The notes: a model not told the origin generated them from the sequence alone. A stretch of 64,000 nucleotides of DNA from Ruminococcus sp. (GCA_015066925.1 SVNL01000001.1:1-64000), one strand, 5' to 3'; shown: positions 19,250 through 29,908, counted from the stretch's first letter. A program made the numbers and translations.

Positions 19250-19435
19250 TTTTTATTTTTTTTACAAAGATTAGACTAAAAACGCACTTTGTCATTTAAA
19301 ATCTGTATAATTACTCAACGAGAATGATACATAAAGTATAAAAAAGGAGAAATTTTAATATCTTATTGACAAATTAAGAGAAATATATTATTATAAATTT
19401 ATAGTATAAGTACCATTTATGTGTGGTGAACGGAA

Positions 19436-20215
19436 ATGAGAGTTTGCAATGTTGGCATAAATAACAGATTCGATTGCAGAAAATCCGCTTTTATGTTGGG
19501 TAGAGAAAAATATTATCTTATGTATTTTAAATCACCCGTGTGTTTTACGTCAAATGGCGAAAAATGTAATGTAAGCGGTAAATCAGTTGTTATCAGCAGC
19601 GGAAGGCTTCAATTCGGTGTTTCTGAAATTTTACTCGGCGGCTATGTCGTTTTTGAGCCGGATTTGTCAGATTTGGAATTTATTAATGGACTCGGAATAA
19701 GAATGAATAAGGTTATTCCTGTTTCTGATGATTATAATATTGTTGAGATGTTGCGTTGCCTTTCTCTTGAATTCAAGAAAAAAAACAAATTCAAAAGTGA
19801 ATTTTCAAGTCAGGCTTTAAAGCTCATTATGATTCACATAGGAAATATTGTTTCATCAAAAAATTCCGAAAACGATAAATTAAAACACTATGATTTTCTA
19901 TCAGATATAAGAGATCAGATTTTTTCTTCACCATTTGAAAAAATAGAAATTAATGACATTTGCAGTGAATTATCTATCGGCAGAACTTATTTTCACAGAA
20001 TTTATTCTGCATATTTTGGTACTACTTATGTTCAGGATATTATTAACAGTAAGCTTGAAGCGGCAAAAAGATTATTGGTTGAATCAAATGATTCTATAAG
20101 TATTATTGCTGAAAAGTGCGGATATGAAAGCGATTCATATTTTATGCGCCAGTTTAAAAAGCATGTGGGAATAACCCCGTCCGTATACAGAAAAAAATAT
20201 TCTGAATTATTGTAA
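19436..20215 (+). CDS. AraC-family transcriptional regulator
   Basis: C-terminal double HTH: DICSELSIGRTYFHRIYSAYFGTTYVQDIINSKLEAAKRLL...CGYESDSYFMRQFKKHVGITPSVYRKKY. Confidence 0.92.
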   Translation: MRVCNVGINNRFDCRKSAFMLGREKYYLMYFKSPVCFTSNGEKCNVSGKSVVISSGRLQFGVSEILLGGYVVFEPDLSDLEFINGLGIRMNKVIPVSDDYNIVEMLRCLSLEFKKKNKFKSEFSSQALKLIMIHIGNIVSSKNSENDKLKHYDFLSDIRDQIFSSPFEKIEINDICSELSIGRTYFHRIYSAYFGTTYVQDIINSKLEAAKRLLVESNDSISIIAEKCGYESDSYFMRQFKKHVGITPSVYRKKYSELL

Positions 20216-20294
20216 GTTAATTCTTATGTATGAAAATAATTGAAAGGATTAAAGGTCACTAAAGGATTTTAATCTGTGACTGAATGGAGGAAAA

Positions 20295-21029
20295 ATGGAA
20301 TTAGAATTAAGTATTATTGAAAGATTGTTTACAAATTATAATGGTTCGGCATGTTGTATTGTGGAAGAAGCAACAAGCAAGGTGCTGTTTTTTAATGAGC
20401 TTTGCAAAGAGCTTTGCCCGACTATTGAGAAGAATATGCTTATTGATGAAATGTATAATAAAATTTCGGATAACTTCGATATAGTTTCAAAAGGTGGCTC
20501 TACATTCCTTATTGCTGATAAGGAGAAGCTTTTTGGTGACCATTATTATCTTGCAGAAAATAATATCGCATTGAGTGATGGTACTCAGATTTGCGTATGC
20601 GTATTTCATAAGGTTGCATTTATGCAGTTTTATTACGAATTTGTAAATACGGTAAATTCAGGCTTGTTTTTGCGTGACTGCGATTTTTCGGTTATTATTA
20701 ATCTGAAAAACGGTGAATATTATATAACTTATGAAAACAGAAGCACTAAAAATAAAGTTTCAGACGTTGAAGTGCACGACTGGAATAAGCGTGTAAAATA
20801 TTTTGTTGATGAATATCTGGTTGAAGAATTTATCAAGAAATATGAAGATAATATGTCTTTAGAGGCACTTCGTAAGTATTATGAAAATGACGTTGATGTA
20901 AATGAAATAGTATTTGATTATTATTTTGATGATGAAATACATACACAAAAGGCTGTTTGCCATTTCGTAGAGTATAACGGAAATCCTGTTGTATGTGTAA
21001 AGTATTATGATGATTATAAATCAGAATAA
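20295..21029 (+). CDS. hypothetical protein (possible sensory domain)
   Basis: 244-aa ORF with RBS GGAGG; no family recognised with confidence. Confidence 0.75.
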   Translation: MELELSIIERLFTNYNGSACCIVEEATSKVLFFNELCKELCPTIEKNMLIDEMYNKISDNFDIVSKGGSTFLIADKEKLFGDHYYLAENNIALSDGTQICVCVFHKVAFMQFYYEFVNTVNSGLFLRDCDFSVIINLKNGEYYITYENRSTKNKVSDVEVHDWNKRVKYFVDEYLVEEFIKKYEDNMSLEALRKYYENDVDVNEIVFDYYFDDEIHTQKAVCHFVEYNGNPVVCVKYYDDYKSE

Positions 21030-21035
21030 AAAATT

Positions 21036-21069
21036 ATGGTTACTGAATTTCTTCAGTAACCATTTTTTA
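21036..21069. terminator. bidirectional terminator between convergent genes
   Basis: ATGGTTACTGAA...TTCAGTAACCAT followed by TTTTTTA. Confidence 0.85.
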
Positions 21070-21465
21070 TTATTTATTAAGCTTGCTTTTGGTTTTTTCA
21101 GTGAATTTTTCGCCGTATACCACAAAACGTTTGTGTTCACCCGAGCCTATTATACCTGCTTCGTCATGAGCTTCAACCTTGAATGTGATTTCTCTGCCGT
21201 TGATTTCTGTAATTGTAGCTGTGGCGGTAATCTTCATTCCTTCGGGAGTAGCTGAAATATGCTTGATATTCAGTTCTGTTCCCACTGTTGTTTCATCATT
21301 TTCAAGGTAATCCGCAAGTGCATTACAAGCAGCTTTTTCCATCAGCATAGCCATCATAGGAGTTGCAAATACCTCTAAGCTTCCGCTTCCGACATTAACA
21401 GCAAGAGTACTTTTGTCTGCAATAAGCTCTGCATTAGCTGATATATTAATATTTAAATCTTTCAT
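21070..21465 (-). CDS. hotdog-fold thioesterase (fluoroacetyl-CoA thioesterase FlK-like family)
   Basis: VFATPMMAMLMEKAA, TVGTELNIKHISATPEGMKITATATITEINGREITFKVEAHDE. Confidence 0.85.
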   Translation of the reverse strand: MKDLNINISANAELIADKSTLAVNVGSGSLEVFATPMMAMLMEKAACNALADYLENDETTVGTELNIKHISATPEGMKITATATITEINGREITFKVEAHDEAGIIGSGEHKRFVVYGEKFTEKTKSKLNK

Positions 21466-21467
21466 AT

Positions 21468-23303
21468 TTATTTAACCTCTTCTGCAAGTACATCTTCCGG
21501 AATAGGACATGGTGACATTACTTCACCGATTACTCTGTCATATGTGAGAATATCAAGCTCTTCATTTCTTGGAATTGAGTCGTTATAGTTTGTTGAATAT
21601 ACAGGAAGTGTTTCCATATAATCAAACATTTTCTGGATAAATGAATCTCTCGGAGCGTCGATTACATTCATAAGAACATATGGCATATAGTAGAGAGAAA
21701 CGTTATTCTGAGGAACTTCGGCAAAATCAGCGTCATAGTTGCTCCAGAGGAGATATTTCTGTTCATAAAGAACAGAGCAGTTTTCTCCGTTGATACCGAG
21801 CTGGTCGTAAATACCTGAGCCACCCTTTAATGATGGGAAATGGTCACCTACAAACAATACAAGTGTAGGTTCGTCTGACTGTTCAAGTCTGTCGAGGAAT
21901 TTAGCAAGCTCTTCGTTGGTATGCTGAATCCATTGACAGTAGTTTTCAAATTCGGCATCAGGATTTTCACCCTGGTCATAAGGCTGGTGATTTTGCATTG
22001 TTGTAGTGTGGATATACATTGGCTCATCACTTTCATTGATAAGTGATTCAAGCTGATTGAAAACAGTTGTATCTGAGATATATGTTCCGAAATTTTCAAC
22101 AGGAACAGTAAAATCGTTTTCAAAAATCATAGTATCAAAGCCGAAGCGTGAATAAACCTTACGACGGCTATAGAAGTTTTCATAGAAAGGGTGAACATAA
22201 GCTGTGTTATATCCCCAGTTTTTGTAATACTGGGCAAGAGCAGGCTGTTCTCTTTCAGCGAGGTCACGCTGAGGCATATTAGGGTCATTCAGAGAACGAA
22301 CGGGAAGTCCGAAGAGAAGCTCGAATTCTGAACGAACAGTAAAGCTTGCATAAGTTGGTGAAATAGCTATACCGCCTATACCTTCTGAAACAGCTTTATC
22401 GAATTCTGCATAGCAATTTTCATCTATATCGAGTTCATCGAATACACGGAAATCTGCATAAGCCTCGCTCATAATAACAACAACATTTGGTTTTACTCCG
22501 CCATTAAAATTCTCGTTTTCATTTAAATCGACAGATAAGATTTCTTCCACTTTTTCTTCGGAATAATCTTCAGGCTCTGTAAGACGGTTTGAAAAGCTTT
22601 CTGTTGCGGTTTCAACGATGAACGCAAGGAAGCTGTTGCTTTCAAATTTTTCGTTAAGAATAAATGTGTTGCTTGCCTTAGTTGTGTCAACGTTGAAAAG
22701 AGAGTAAACCGGAGTTGAGAATGACGGCATTGTGATAAGTGAAACACAAGGCATACAGCAGGCACTCATTGTAAGAATGCGTTTAAACGGCTTCATTTTA
22801 AGCTTAGGATTAAACCAGAATATCACAACAAATGCTGCAATAGCAATGAGCCATGCAAGAACAAGCGGGAAAGTAATTTTTATATACGCAAAAGAAGTAA
22901 GACTCTTAACGCTTTTAAACAGCTTCATATCCGAAAGGATAAGATGATTACCGTTTGTACCGAATTTAAACAGCTCAACGGTACTGAGCATCATATATGC
23001 GAAGCCGTGAATAGCGGTAGAAATCCACGCTTTTTTGAAAATTGACAGTAAAATGAAATTAAGAAGATATGCAATAACGAAGTTGAAAAGCATAACAGAA
23101 GGTCTTTCAACAACGAATTTAAGGAACGAAGCAATACTTTTTCCCTGATTTATTTCAGCCATTGAACAAATAAAAATCGGGAACAAAGCGATAAGCCAGA
23201 AATTAAGTTTAGAGTATTTTTCGGTATTTTCGTTTCTTTTAGCGTTGAATGATTTGATGTTGGAAAAAAGCTTTTCCTTTCCTAATTTTAATTTTTCTTT
23301 CAT
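21468..23303 (-). CDS. LTA synthase-like sulfatase-family membrane protein
   Basis: Multiple TM, VVVIMSEAYADF, SPTYASFTVRSEFELLFGLP, LVLFVGDHFPSL. Confidence 0.88.
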   Translation of the reverse strand: MKEKLKLGKEKLFSNIKSFNAKRNENTEKYSKLNFWLIALFPIFICSMAEINQGKSIASFLKFVVERPSVMLFNFVIAYLLNFILLSIFKKAWISTAIHGFAYMMLSTVELFKFGTNGNHLILSDMKLFKSVKSLTSFAYIKITFPLVLAWLIAIAAFVVIFWFNPKLKMKPFKRILTMSACCMPCVSLITMPSFSTPVYSLFNVDTTKASNTFILNEKFESNSFLAFIVETATESFSNRLTEPEDYSEEKVEEILSVDLNENENFNGGVKPNVVVIMSEAYADFRVFDELDIDENCYAEFDKAVSEGIGGIAISPTYASFTVRSEFELLFGLPVRSLNDPNMPQRDLAEREQPALAQYYKNWGYNTAYVHPFYENFYSRRKVYSRFGFDTMIFENDFTVPVENFGTYISDTTVFNQLESLINESDEPMYIHTTTMQNHQPYDQGENPDAEFENYCQWIQHTNEELAKFLDRLEQSDEPTLVLFVGDHFPSLKGGSGIYDQLGINGENCSVLYEQKYLLWSNYDADFAEVPQNNVSLYYMPYVLMNVIDAPRDSFIQKMFDYMETLPVYSTNYNDSIPRNEELDILTYDRVIGEVMSPCPIPEDVLAEEVK

Positions 23304-23513
23304 AAATAAACCCACCTTTATAATTAAAGAAAAAAGCTGAACTGATTGAATTTACATATAAATTATACCTTATTTACATCTAATATATCACATAAAAATC
23401 TTTTCTGCAAGCGAAAAAATAAATTATCATCATATTTTCACTTAATTCGGCAGTTTGTGAGAAATGCACGATTTGGCACATGATGTTTTGGTGATTTTTA
23501 CAATAAAATAAAA

Positions 23514-24230
23514 TCAGATAATCATTCCACCATTTACAGCCAGCGTCTGACCTGTAATAAATGAAGCTTTCTCGGAAGCAAGAAAAATAACGGCATTTGC
23601 AATATCAGCAGGAGTTCCGAATATTCCCAGCGGAATTTCGTCACGTATATCCTCAAGTTCATCTTTGGTAAATTTTTTATTCATTTCAGTCGTTATGAAT
23701 CCGGGTGAAACACAGTTTACACGTATTCCCGAGGGTGCAAGCTCCTTGGCAAGTGCCTTTGTAAAACCTATAACACCGGCTTTTGAAGCAGAATAGTCAA
23801 CTTCACACGAAGCTCCACATTGTCCCCACATAGAAGAAATATTAATAATGCATCCGCTTTTATTATTGACCATTGATGATACTACGGCTCTGCTGCAATT
23901 AAGAGTTCCTTTAAGATTTATATTAAGAATTTTGTCAGCATTTTCCTGACTTGTAAAATTAAAAAGCTCTATTTCCGAAACACCAGCATTATTTACAAGC
24001 AAATCAAGATGCTTACATTCAATGAGAATTTCGTTTATTTTATTTTTTGCGTTTTCGGTGTCGGATACATCAAATCCAACAGCTTTTCCGCCTATTTCGG
24101 CTGCAAGCTGATTTGCCTTTTCATAAGAGCTGTTATAATTTACATAGACAAAATAACCGTTTTCCGAAAGCTCTTTGCAAATTTGTGCACCTATTCCTCT
24201 TGAGCCTCCTGTTACAAGTGCATATTTCAT
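23514..24230 (-). CDS. short-chain dehydrogenase, 3-oxoacyl-ACP reductase (FabG)-like
   Basis: ALVTGGSRGIGAQI, NNAGVSE, YSASKAGVIGFTKALAKELAPSGIRVNCVSPGFI. Confidence 0.9.
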   Translation of the reverse strand: MKYALVTGGSRGIGAQICKELSENGYFVYVNYNSSYEKANQLAAEIGGKAVGFDVSDTENAKNKINEILIECKHLDLLVNNAGVSEIELFNFTSQENADKILNINLKGTLNCSRAVVSSMVNNKSGCIINISSMWGQCGASCEVDYSASKAGVIGFTKALAKELAPSGIRVNCVSPGFITTEMNKKFTKDELEDIRDEIPLGIFGTPADIANAVIFLASEKASFITGQTLAVNGGMII

Positions 24231-24408
24231 AAAACTGCTCCTTTACAAAAAAATTGACATAAAGATTCCCTATATTTATTATAACATATTCTTATTATTT
24301 TTTGTAGCTAATACTTGAAATATATGTGAATTTATGTTAATATATTTGTATGGTTTATGTTCTTATAGAATGGACTGTATTTTTAAATTATGATATGAGG
24401 TATAGAAT

Positions 24409-24609
24409 ATGACTGAGGAAAAAATACAACGTATTAATTTTCTTGCAAGAAAATCAAAAAGTGAGGGACTTACAGACGAAGAAAAACAGGAACAGACTGA
24501 GCTGAGAAATGAATACAGAGAGTCTATCAGAAGAAGTCTTACATCTCATCTTGATAATACATATATCGTTGAGCCTGACGGCAGAAAGCATAAGGCAGGT
24601 GAAAAGTGA
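24409..24609 (+). CDS. DUF896 (YnzC-like) small protein
   Basis: IQRINFLARKSKSEGLTDEEKQEQTELRNEYRESIRRSL. Confidence 0.92.
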   Translation: MTEEKIQRINFLARKSKSEGLTDEEKQEQTELRNEYRESIRRSLTSHLDNTYIVEPDGRKHKAGEK

Positions 24610-25013
24610 TGGAGCAAAAGTATTCCGACCTTATAAATAAAGCTGTTTCTGCATCTGAGAATTCGTATTCTCCTTATTCGGGCTTCCGTGTAGGTGCGGC
24701 ACTTCTTGCAAAAAACGGAACGATATATACAGGCTGTAATATCGAGAATTCATCATATTCGCTGACGATATGTGCCGAAAGAACAGCTTTTTTCAAAGCT
24801 ATTTCCGAGGATTGCACTGAATTTGAGGCAATTGCTGTTGTAGGAAGCAGTGACGGTGATTTCTCTGCACCATGTATACCATGCGGTGCTTGTTTACAGG
24901 TAATGACAGAATTTTGTTCTCCTGATTTTACAATAATTCTTTCAGATGGTGCTCATAAATTTTCAGAGTTTCTTCCTAATCAGTTTAACAAGGAAAAATT
25001 ATTAAAGGGTTAA
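24609..25013 (+). CDS. cdd: cytidine deaminase
   Basis: YSPYSGFRVGAALLAKNGTIYTGCNIENSSYSLTICAERTAF; CIPCGACLQVMTEF. Confidence 0.95.
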   Translation: MEQKYSDLINKAVSASENSYSPYSGFRVGAALLAKNGTIYTGCNIENSSYSLTICAERTAFFKAISEDCTEFEAIAVVGSSDGDFSAPCIPCGACLQVMTEFCSPDFTIILSDGAHKFSEFLPNQFNKEKLLKG

Positions 25014-25018
25014 AACTA

Positions 25019-25054
25019 AAGGCTATCGGTTATTTCCGATAGCCTTAATTTTTT
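25019..25054. terminator. bidirectional terminator between cdd and rpoD
   Basis: AAGGCTATCGG...CCGATAGCCTT followed by AATTTTTT. Confidence 0.85.
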
Positions 25055-25055
25055 A

Positions 25056-26138
25056 TTAATCAAGAAAATCCTTTACCTTTTTGCTTCTGCTTGGGTGACG
25101 GAGCTTTCTCAGAGCTTTTGCTTCAATCTGTCTGATACGTTCTCTTGTAACCTCAAAGCGCTGACCAACCTCTTCAAGAGTGCGTGATTTACCGTCTTCA
25201 AGACCAAATCTTAATTTAAGAACCTTAGCCTCTCTGTCAGTAAGAGTATTGAGAACCTCGTTGAGCTGTTCTCTGAGAAGAGTATGATTTGCGGCTTCTG
25301 ATGGAGCAGGAGCGTCGTCATCAGGGATGAAATCGCCGAGGTGGCTGTCTTCCTCTTCACCGATAGGAGTTTCGAGCGAAACAGGGTCCTGAGCGATACG
25401 CATAATTTCTCTTACCTTGTCTACAGACATTTCAAGGCGTTCAGCGATTTCGTCAGGAGTTGGGTCGTGACCGTTTTCATGAAGAAGCTGACTTGAAACC
25501 TTTTTAACCTTAGTAATAGTTTCAACCATATGAACAGGAATTCTTATTGTTCTTGCCTGGTCGGCGATGGCACGTGTAATAGCCTGTCTTATCCACCATG
25601 TAGCGTAGGTAGAAAACTTAAAGCCCTTTGTATAGTCGAATTTCTCAACAGCTTTTATAAGACCGAGGTTACCTTCTTGAATAAGGTCAAGGAACTGCAT
25701 ACCTCTGCCGACATATTTTTTTGCGATACTTACAACAAGACGCAGGTTAGCTTCTGAAAGGCGTTTTCTTGCATAAGGGTCACCTGTTGACATACGCTGT
25801 GCAAGTTCGATTTCTTCTTCCGGAGAGAGAAGCGGAACACGTCCTATTTCCTTGAGATAAATTTTAACGGGGTCATCAATAGCGATTCCCTCAGTTGAGA
25901 GTGCCATTTCGAGGTCATCTGTAAGAGAAGCGTCAAGACCAACTTTAAGGTCTGTATCAAGAGAAAAATCCTCAACTATTTCGATATTAAGAGTTTCACA
26001 GTTATCATAGAAAGTATTAAGCTGGTCAACGTCAAAATCAAGCTCTTCAAGTGCGTCGGTAATTTCCTTTGTAGTAAGCTTACCGTTTGTTTTGCCTTGT
26101 TCCATTAATGTTTCAATAGTATTTTTTTTAGGTTCCAT
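25056..26138 (-). CDS. rpoD: RNA polymerase primary sigma factor (RpoD/SigA)
   Basis: [69 protein letters not shown]. Confidence 0.98.
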   Translation of the reverse strand: MEPKKNTIETLMEQGKTNGKLTTKEITDALEELDFDVDQLNTFYDNCETLNIEIVEDFSLDTDLKVGLDASLTDDLEMALSTEGIAIDDPVKIYLKEIGRVPLLSPEEEIELAQRMSTGDPYARKRLSEANLRLVVSIAKKYVGRGMQFLDLIQEGNLGLIKAVEKFDYTKGFKFSTYATWWIRQAITRAIADQARTIRIPVHMVETITKVKKVSSQLLHENGHDPTPDEIAERLEMSVDKVREIMRIAQDPVSLETPIGEEEDSHLGDFIPDDDAPAPSEAANHTLLREQLNEVLNTLTDREAKVLKLRFGLEDGKSRTLEEVGQRFEVTRERIRQIEAKALRKLRHPSRSKKVKDFLD

Positions 26139-26153
26139 TGAATTTCCTCCGTT

Positions 26154-27908
26154 TTACTTTCTTTTACGTTTATTTTCGAAAATAGCGACCAAATCGTTAT
26201 CGCTTATATTTTCCCCATTATCAAAGTGGGGAGATTTATGATAATTCTGCAGGATTGCTATGCAATCCGCAAAAACTTCTTCGCTTATATCTATACTGCG
26301 TTTTTTTGCTTCTATTCCGGTTATTCTTCCCACTTCCTCGGTAGAAAATTCTTCCGAGAGCATAGAAATGGTGAAAGAGTCATATTCCGTCATTTTACGC
26401 AAAAGGCAATCGTATATTTTTTTATTGAAATCGGTGACAAATAACTCGGGTGGAGCTTTTTTTGCGATTTCACTGCAATTTTCGGGGTGCTTCAAAAGCC
26501 AGCAGATTATATTTTCCTCAGCTTTACACTCCTTAGGGAGCTTGACCGACATAGGATTAACCTTATCGGGCATAACAGAAGCGGCAGTAATATTTTTCCA
26601 CTCAAGCTTTTTATCAAGGTGCTGTGATTTTTTTATTTCGTTATCAATATGACTTTTAAGTATATCGGCAGAAATATCACATTTTTTAACAGTTCTTGAT
26701 ATATATACCTCACGTTCAAGAGGACTTTCTATTTTAGCAAGTATTTTTGAAGCACGGTTAAGGAATTCGACCTGTCCCTGTTGTGTAGAGAGGTCAATAC
26801 CGTTTTCACACTGATTAAGCATAAAATTATTTGCGTCAAAAGAGTCGTCAAGAAGCATACGGAATTTTGCCGCACCGAATTTTTTTATGTATTCATCAGG
26901 GTCTTTAGCGCCTTCAAGGCGGATAATTCTGGTGTTTATTCCAACATTTGAGAAATGGTTTATAGCTTTTTGAGTAGCATTCTGACCTGCGGCATCGCTG
27001 TCGTAGGCGATTATTACTTCGTTCACATAATGGCTGAGAAGCCTTGCTTGTTCGGGTGTAATGGCAGTACCCAGAGTTGCGACTACATTTTCGAAGCCTG
27101 CCTGATTAATAGCAATAACATCCATATATCCTTCGGCGAGAATAATTCGTTTTTCGGGCGAATTTTTTGCGAAGTTCATTGAAAAAAGGTTATTTCCCTT
27201 ATCAAAAACAGGAGTTTTGCTTGTATTCAGGTATTTAGGCTTGGAATCGTCGAGAACTCTTCCGCCAAAGCCGATAACATTTCCTCTAAGGTCTATGATA
27301 GGAAACATTACACGATTACGGAAAATATCATATATTTTTCCATTCTTCTGTGATCTTGTACAAAGCCATGAATCGAATATTTCGTCGTCGTTATAGCCAT
27401 TTTTCCTGAGCTGAGAATAAAGCAAATCAAACGAATCGGGAGCAAAGCCAAGTCCGTATTTTTTAACCGTCTGTGGAGAGAGCTTACGCTCCGCAAAATA
27501 TTTAAGACCACGTTTATCTGTGCCTTTAAGCAGATTTTTATAATAAAAATTAGCGGCAAATCTGTTGATTTCGTAAATTCTTGTTTTTCGCTGAGCATAT
27601 TGGCTGTTTTTCTTATCCTCAGGCACAGTAAGTCCTGCACGTGCTGCAAGGAAATTAATTGCTTCACGAAAATCAAGATTTTCGATTTTCATAATAAACG
27701 TGATAACATCTCCGCCTGAACCGCATCCGAAGCAGTAGAAGCTCTGAGTATCGGTATAGACAGTACACGACGGTGTTTTTTCAGAATGAAAAGGGCAGGA
27801 GCAGACGAAATTATGTCCTCGTTTTATCAGGTTAACATAAGAGCCTACAACTGCGTCAATAGGATTAGCAATTCTGAGCTGGTACAGAAATTCATCATTC
27901 TGCGTCAT
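26154..27908 (-). CDS. dnaG: DNA primase
   Basis: CPFHSEKTPSCTVYTDTQSFYCFGCGSGGDVITF zinc finger; LAEGYMDVIAINQAGFENVVATLGTAIT. Confidence 0.97.
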   Translation of the reverse strand: MTQNDEFLYQLRIANPIDAVVGSYVNLIKRGHNFVCSCPFHSEKTPSCTVYTDTQSFYCFGCGSGGDVITFIMKIENLDFREAINFLAARAGLTVPEDKKNSQYAQRKTRIYEINRFAANFYYKNLLKGTDKRGLKYFAERKLSPQTVKKYGLGFAPDSFDLLYSQLRKNGYNDDEIFDSWLCTRSQKNGKIYDIFRNRVMFPIIDLRGNVIGFGGRVLDDSKPKYLNTSKTPVFDKGNNLFSMNFAKNSPEKRIILAEGYMDVIAINQAGFENVVATLGTAITPEQARLLSHYVNEVIIAYDSDAAGQNATQKAINHFSNVGINTRIIRLEGAKDPDEYIKKFGAAKFRMLLDDSFDANNFMLNQCENGIDLSTQQGQVEFLNRASKILAKIESPLEREVYISRTVKKCDISADILKSHIDNEIKKSQHLDKKLEWKNITAASVMPDKVNPMSVKLPKECKAEENIICWLLKHPENCSEIAKKAPPELFVTDFNKKIYDCLLRKMTEYDSFTISMLSEEFSTEEVGRITGIEAKKRSIDISEEVFADCIAILQNYHKSPHFDNGENISDNDLVAIFENKRKRK

Positions 27909-27923
27909 AAAAACGGCCTCCGT

Positions 27924-28919
27924 TTATTTCCATGCTTTCGGAACAAAAAGTTCGGTGTAAAGGTCGATAGCATATCCGTCGGTCATACCTGAGATATAGT
28001 CGCATACGCCTCTGTCGAGGTCGGTTTTAGCGGCAACCTTTCTGTATACTTCAGGCATTTTATCAGGATTTTCCTTATAATACATATAAAGCTTTTCGAT
28101 TATATACTGAACCTTTTCCTCCTCGTATTTGGCAATCGGATTTGTATATACATTTGCAAAAAGGAAAGCTCTGAGGTCGTCATGAGCTTTTTTTATATTG
28201 TCGTGCATTTTAATCTCATAAACGCCGTTTTTGATAATTGAAGCAATAAGAGTTGTAATTCTTTTTGATTTAGTATCACCGAGGACGCTTATACAGTCAA
28301 AAGGCAGGTCTTCAGGTCTTAAAATATTGGCACGGATAGAGTCTTCGATATCGTGATTTATATATGCGATTTTATCTGAAAGACGAACTACATTTCCTTC
28401 ACGTGTAGAAGAAATCTGGTTTGTGTGGCAAGCGATACCGTTTTTAACGGCATATGTAAGGTTAAGACCTTTTCCGTGTTTTTCTATATAATCAACGACT
28501 CTGACACTCTGGAGATAATGTTTGAAGCCATGGGGACAGATATCGTTAAGTATTGCTTCGCCGCAATGACCGAACGGAGCGTGTCCGAGGTCATGACCGA
28601 GAGCGATAGCTTCGGTAAGGTCCTCATTAAGCTTCAAAGCCTTTGAAATTGTTCTTGCAATCTGAGAAACCTCAAGAGTATGAGTAAGTCTTGTACGATA
28701 GTGATCGCCGACAGGGGAGAGAAATACCTGAGTTTTACGTTTCAGGCGTCTGAAAGAATTACAATGAAGAATTCTGTCTCTGTCACGCTGAAAATCGGTA
28801 CGGTAGTTACAAGGATCCTCGTAAACTACTCTTTTTGACTGTTTATGATTGGTAGAGGTACAGGCGAAATTGCTTAATGTGCCTGCTTCAATAGTTTCGA
28901 GTTGTTCTCTTACGTTCAT
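27924..28919 (-). CDS. dgt: dGTP triphosphohydrolase-like HD protein
   Basis: DRDRILHCNSFRRLKRKTQVF...RTRLTHTLEVSQIAR...ALGHDLGHAPFGHCGE. Confidence 0.93.
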   Translation of the reverse strand: MNVREQLETIEAGTLSNFACTSTNHKQSKRVVYEDPCNYRTDFQRDRDRILHCNSFRRLKRKTQVFLSPVGDHYRTRLTHTLEVSQIARTISKALKLNEDLTEAIALGHDLGHAPFGHCGEAILNDICPHGFKHYLQSVRVVDYIEKHGKGLNLTYAVKNGIACHTNQISSTREGNVVRLSDKIAYINHDIEDSIRANILRPEDLPFDCISVLGDTKSKRITTLIASIIKNGVYEIKMHDNIKKAHDDLRAFLFANVYTNPIAKYEEEKVQYIIEKLYMYYKENPDKMPEVYRKVAAKTDLDRGVCDYISGMTDGYAIDLYTELFVPKAWK

Positions 28920-29026
28920 AAATACCTCCGATTTAAAATAAATACGTCTGAAAAATGCAAAAATAGCTTTTGCAGAAAGACTCTACATATATATACTCGA
29001 CAAAAAACAAAATTCCTCTATCTTTT

Positions 29027-29659
29027 TTAAAAATTTATTGAAGAAAAATCTGCAAATAAATTTTCCCCGTCATTAATTGATATATTTCCGTTGGAAATTT
29101 CGATTAATTCTGATTTAAGAGGCTGTGTCATATCATCAGTAACAAGAAGCTCAAGTTTAACGTTATCACCGAAATCGCTGTTTACTGTAATTGTTTTGAA
29201 ATTCGGAAGGACATAGCTTACTTTTCCATAAAGGTTATAGTCCATTTCGAGAAAAATTCTGCTGCAAGAGCACATATTCATAATTTTTGCACTGTCGCAG
29301 GCGATTGAGGCACAGTGAGAATATGCTCTTACAAGACCTCCGCCACCGAGGAGTATTCCTCCGAAATATCGTGTAACGACAATGCATACGTCTACAAGAC
29401 CTCTTTTTTGCAGAACGTCCAGAACGGGCATACCTGCAGTTCCTTGAGGCTCGCCGTCGTCGGAATAGCGGGAAATATTATCATTTCTGAGAATATATGC
29501 ATACACGTTATGCTTTGCTTTGCGATGCTTTGCACGAATGGAATTTATAAATTCAACTGCTTCATCGTTAGTTTTAACCGGAGCAATATAGCCGATAAAT
29601 TCCGAACGTTTTTCGATGAAAGAGGCTTCTGCGGCCTCTGAAACGGTAAAGTAATTCAT
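29027..29659 (-). CDS. YigZ/IMPACT-family protein
   Basis: EKRSEFIGYIAPV...SDDGEPQGTAGMPVLDVLQ...VVTRYFGGILLGGGGLVRAYS. Confidence 0.93.
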   Translation of the reverse strand: MNYFTVSEAAEASFIEKRSEFIGYIAPVKTNDEAVEFINSIRAKHRKAKHNVYAYILRNDNISRYSDDGEPQGTAGMPVLDVLQKRGLVDVCIVVTRYFGGILLGGGGLVRAYSHCASIACDSAKIMNMCSCSRIFLEMDYNLYGKVSYVLPNFKTITVNSDFGDNVKLELLVTDDMTQPLKSELIEISNGNISINDGENLFADFSSINF

Positions 29660-29681
29660 AATGACTCCTATTAAGTAAAAA

Positions 29682-29698
29682 GGCGGTCAAAGACCGCC
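29682..29698 (-). terminator. terminator after rpmE
   Basis: GGCGGTC-TTT-GACCGCC followed by TTTTTA on the minus strand. Confidence 0.8.
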
Positions 29699-29704
29699 GA
29701 AAAA

Positions 29705-29908
29705 TTACTTGTCCATATTGAAACGCTTCTTGAATCTGTCAACACGTCCGCCTGTATCAACAAGCTTCTGCTTACCTGTATAGAATGGATGGCACTTTGA
29801 GCAGATTTCAACCTTGATGTTTTCCTTTGTAGACATTGTTTCGATTACATTACCGCAGTGGCAAGTAATAGTAGTCTTCACAAAATTTGGATGGATACCC
29901 TCTTTCAC
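29705..29908 (-). CDS. rpmE: 50S ribosomal protein L31 (zinc-binding form)
   Basis: [24 protein letters not shown]...[28 protein letters not shown]. Confidence 0.96.
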   Translation of the reverse strand: MKEGIHPNFVKTTITCHCGNVIETMSTKENIKVEICSKCHPFYTGKQKLVDTGGRVDRFKKRFNMDK

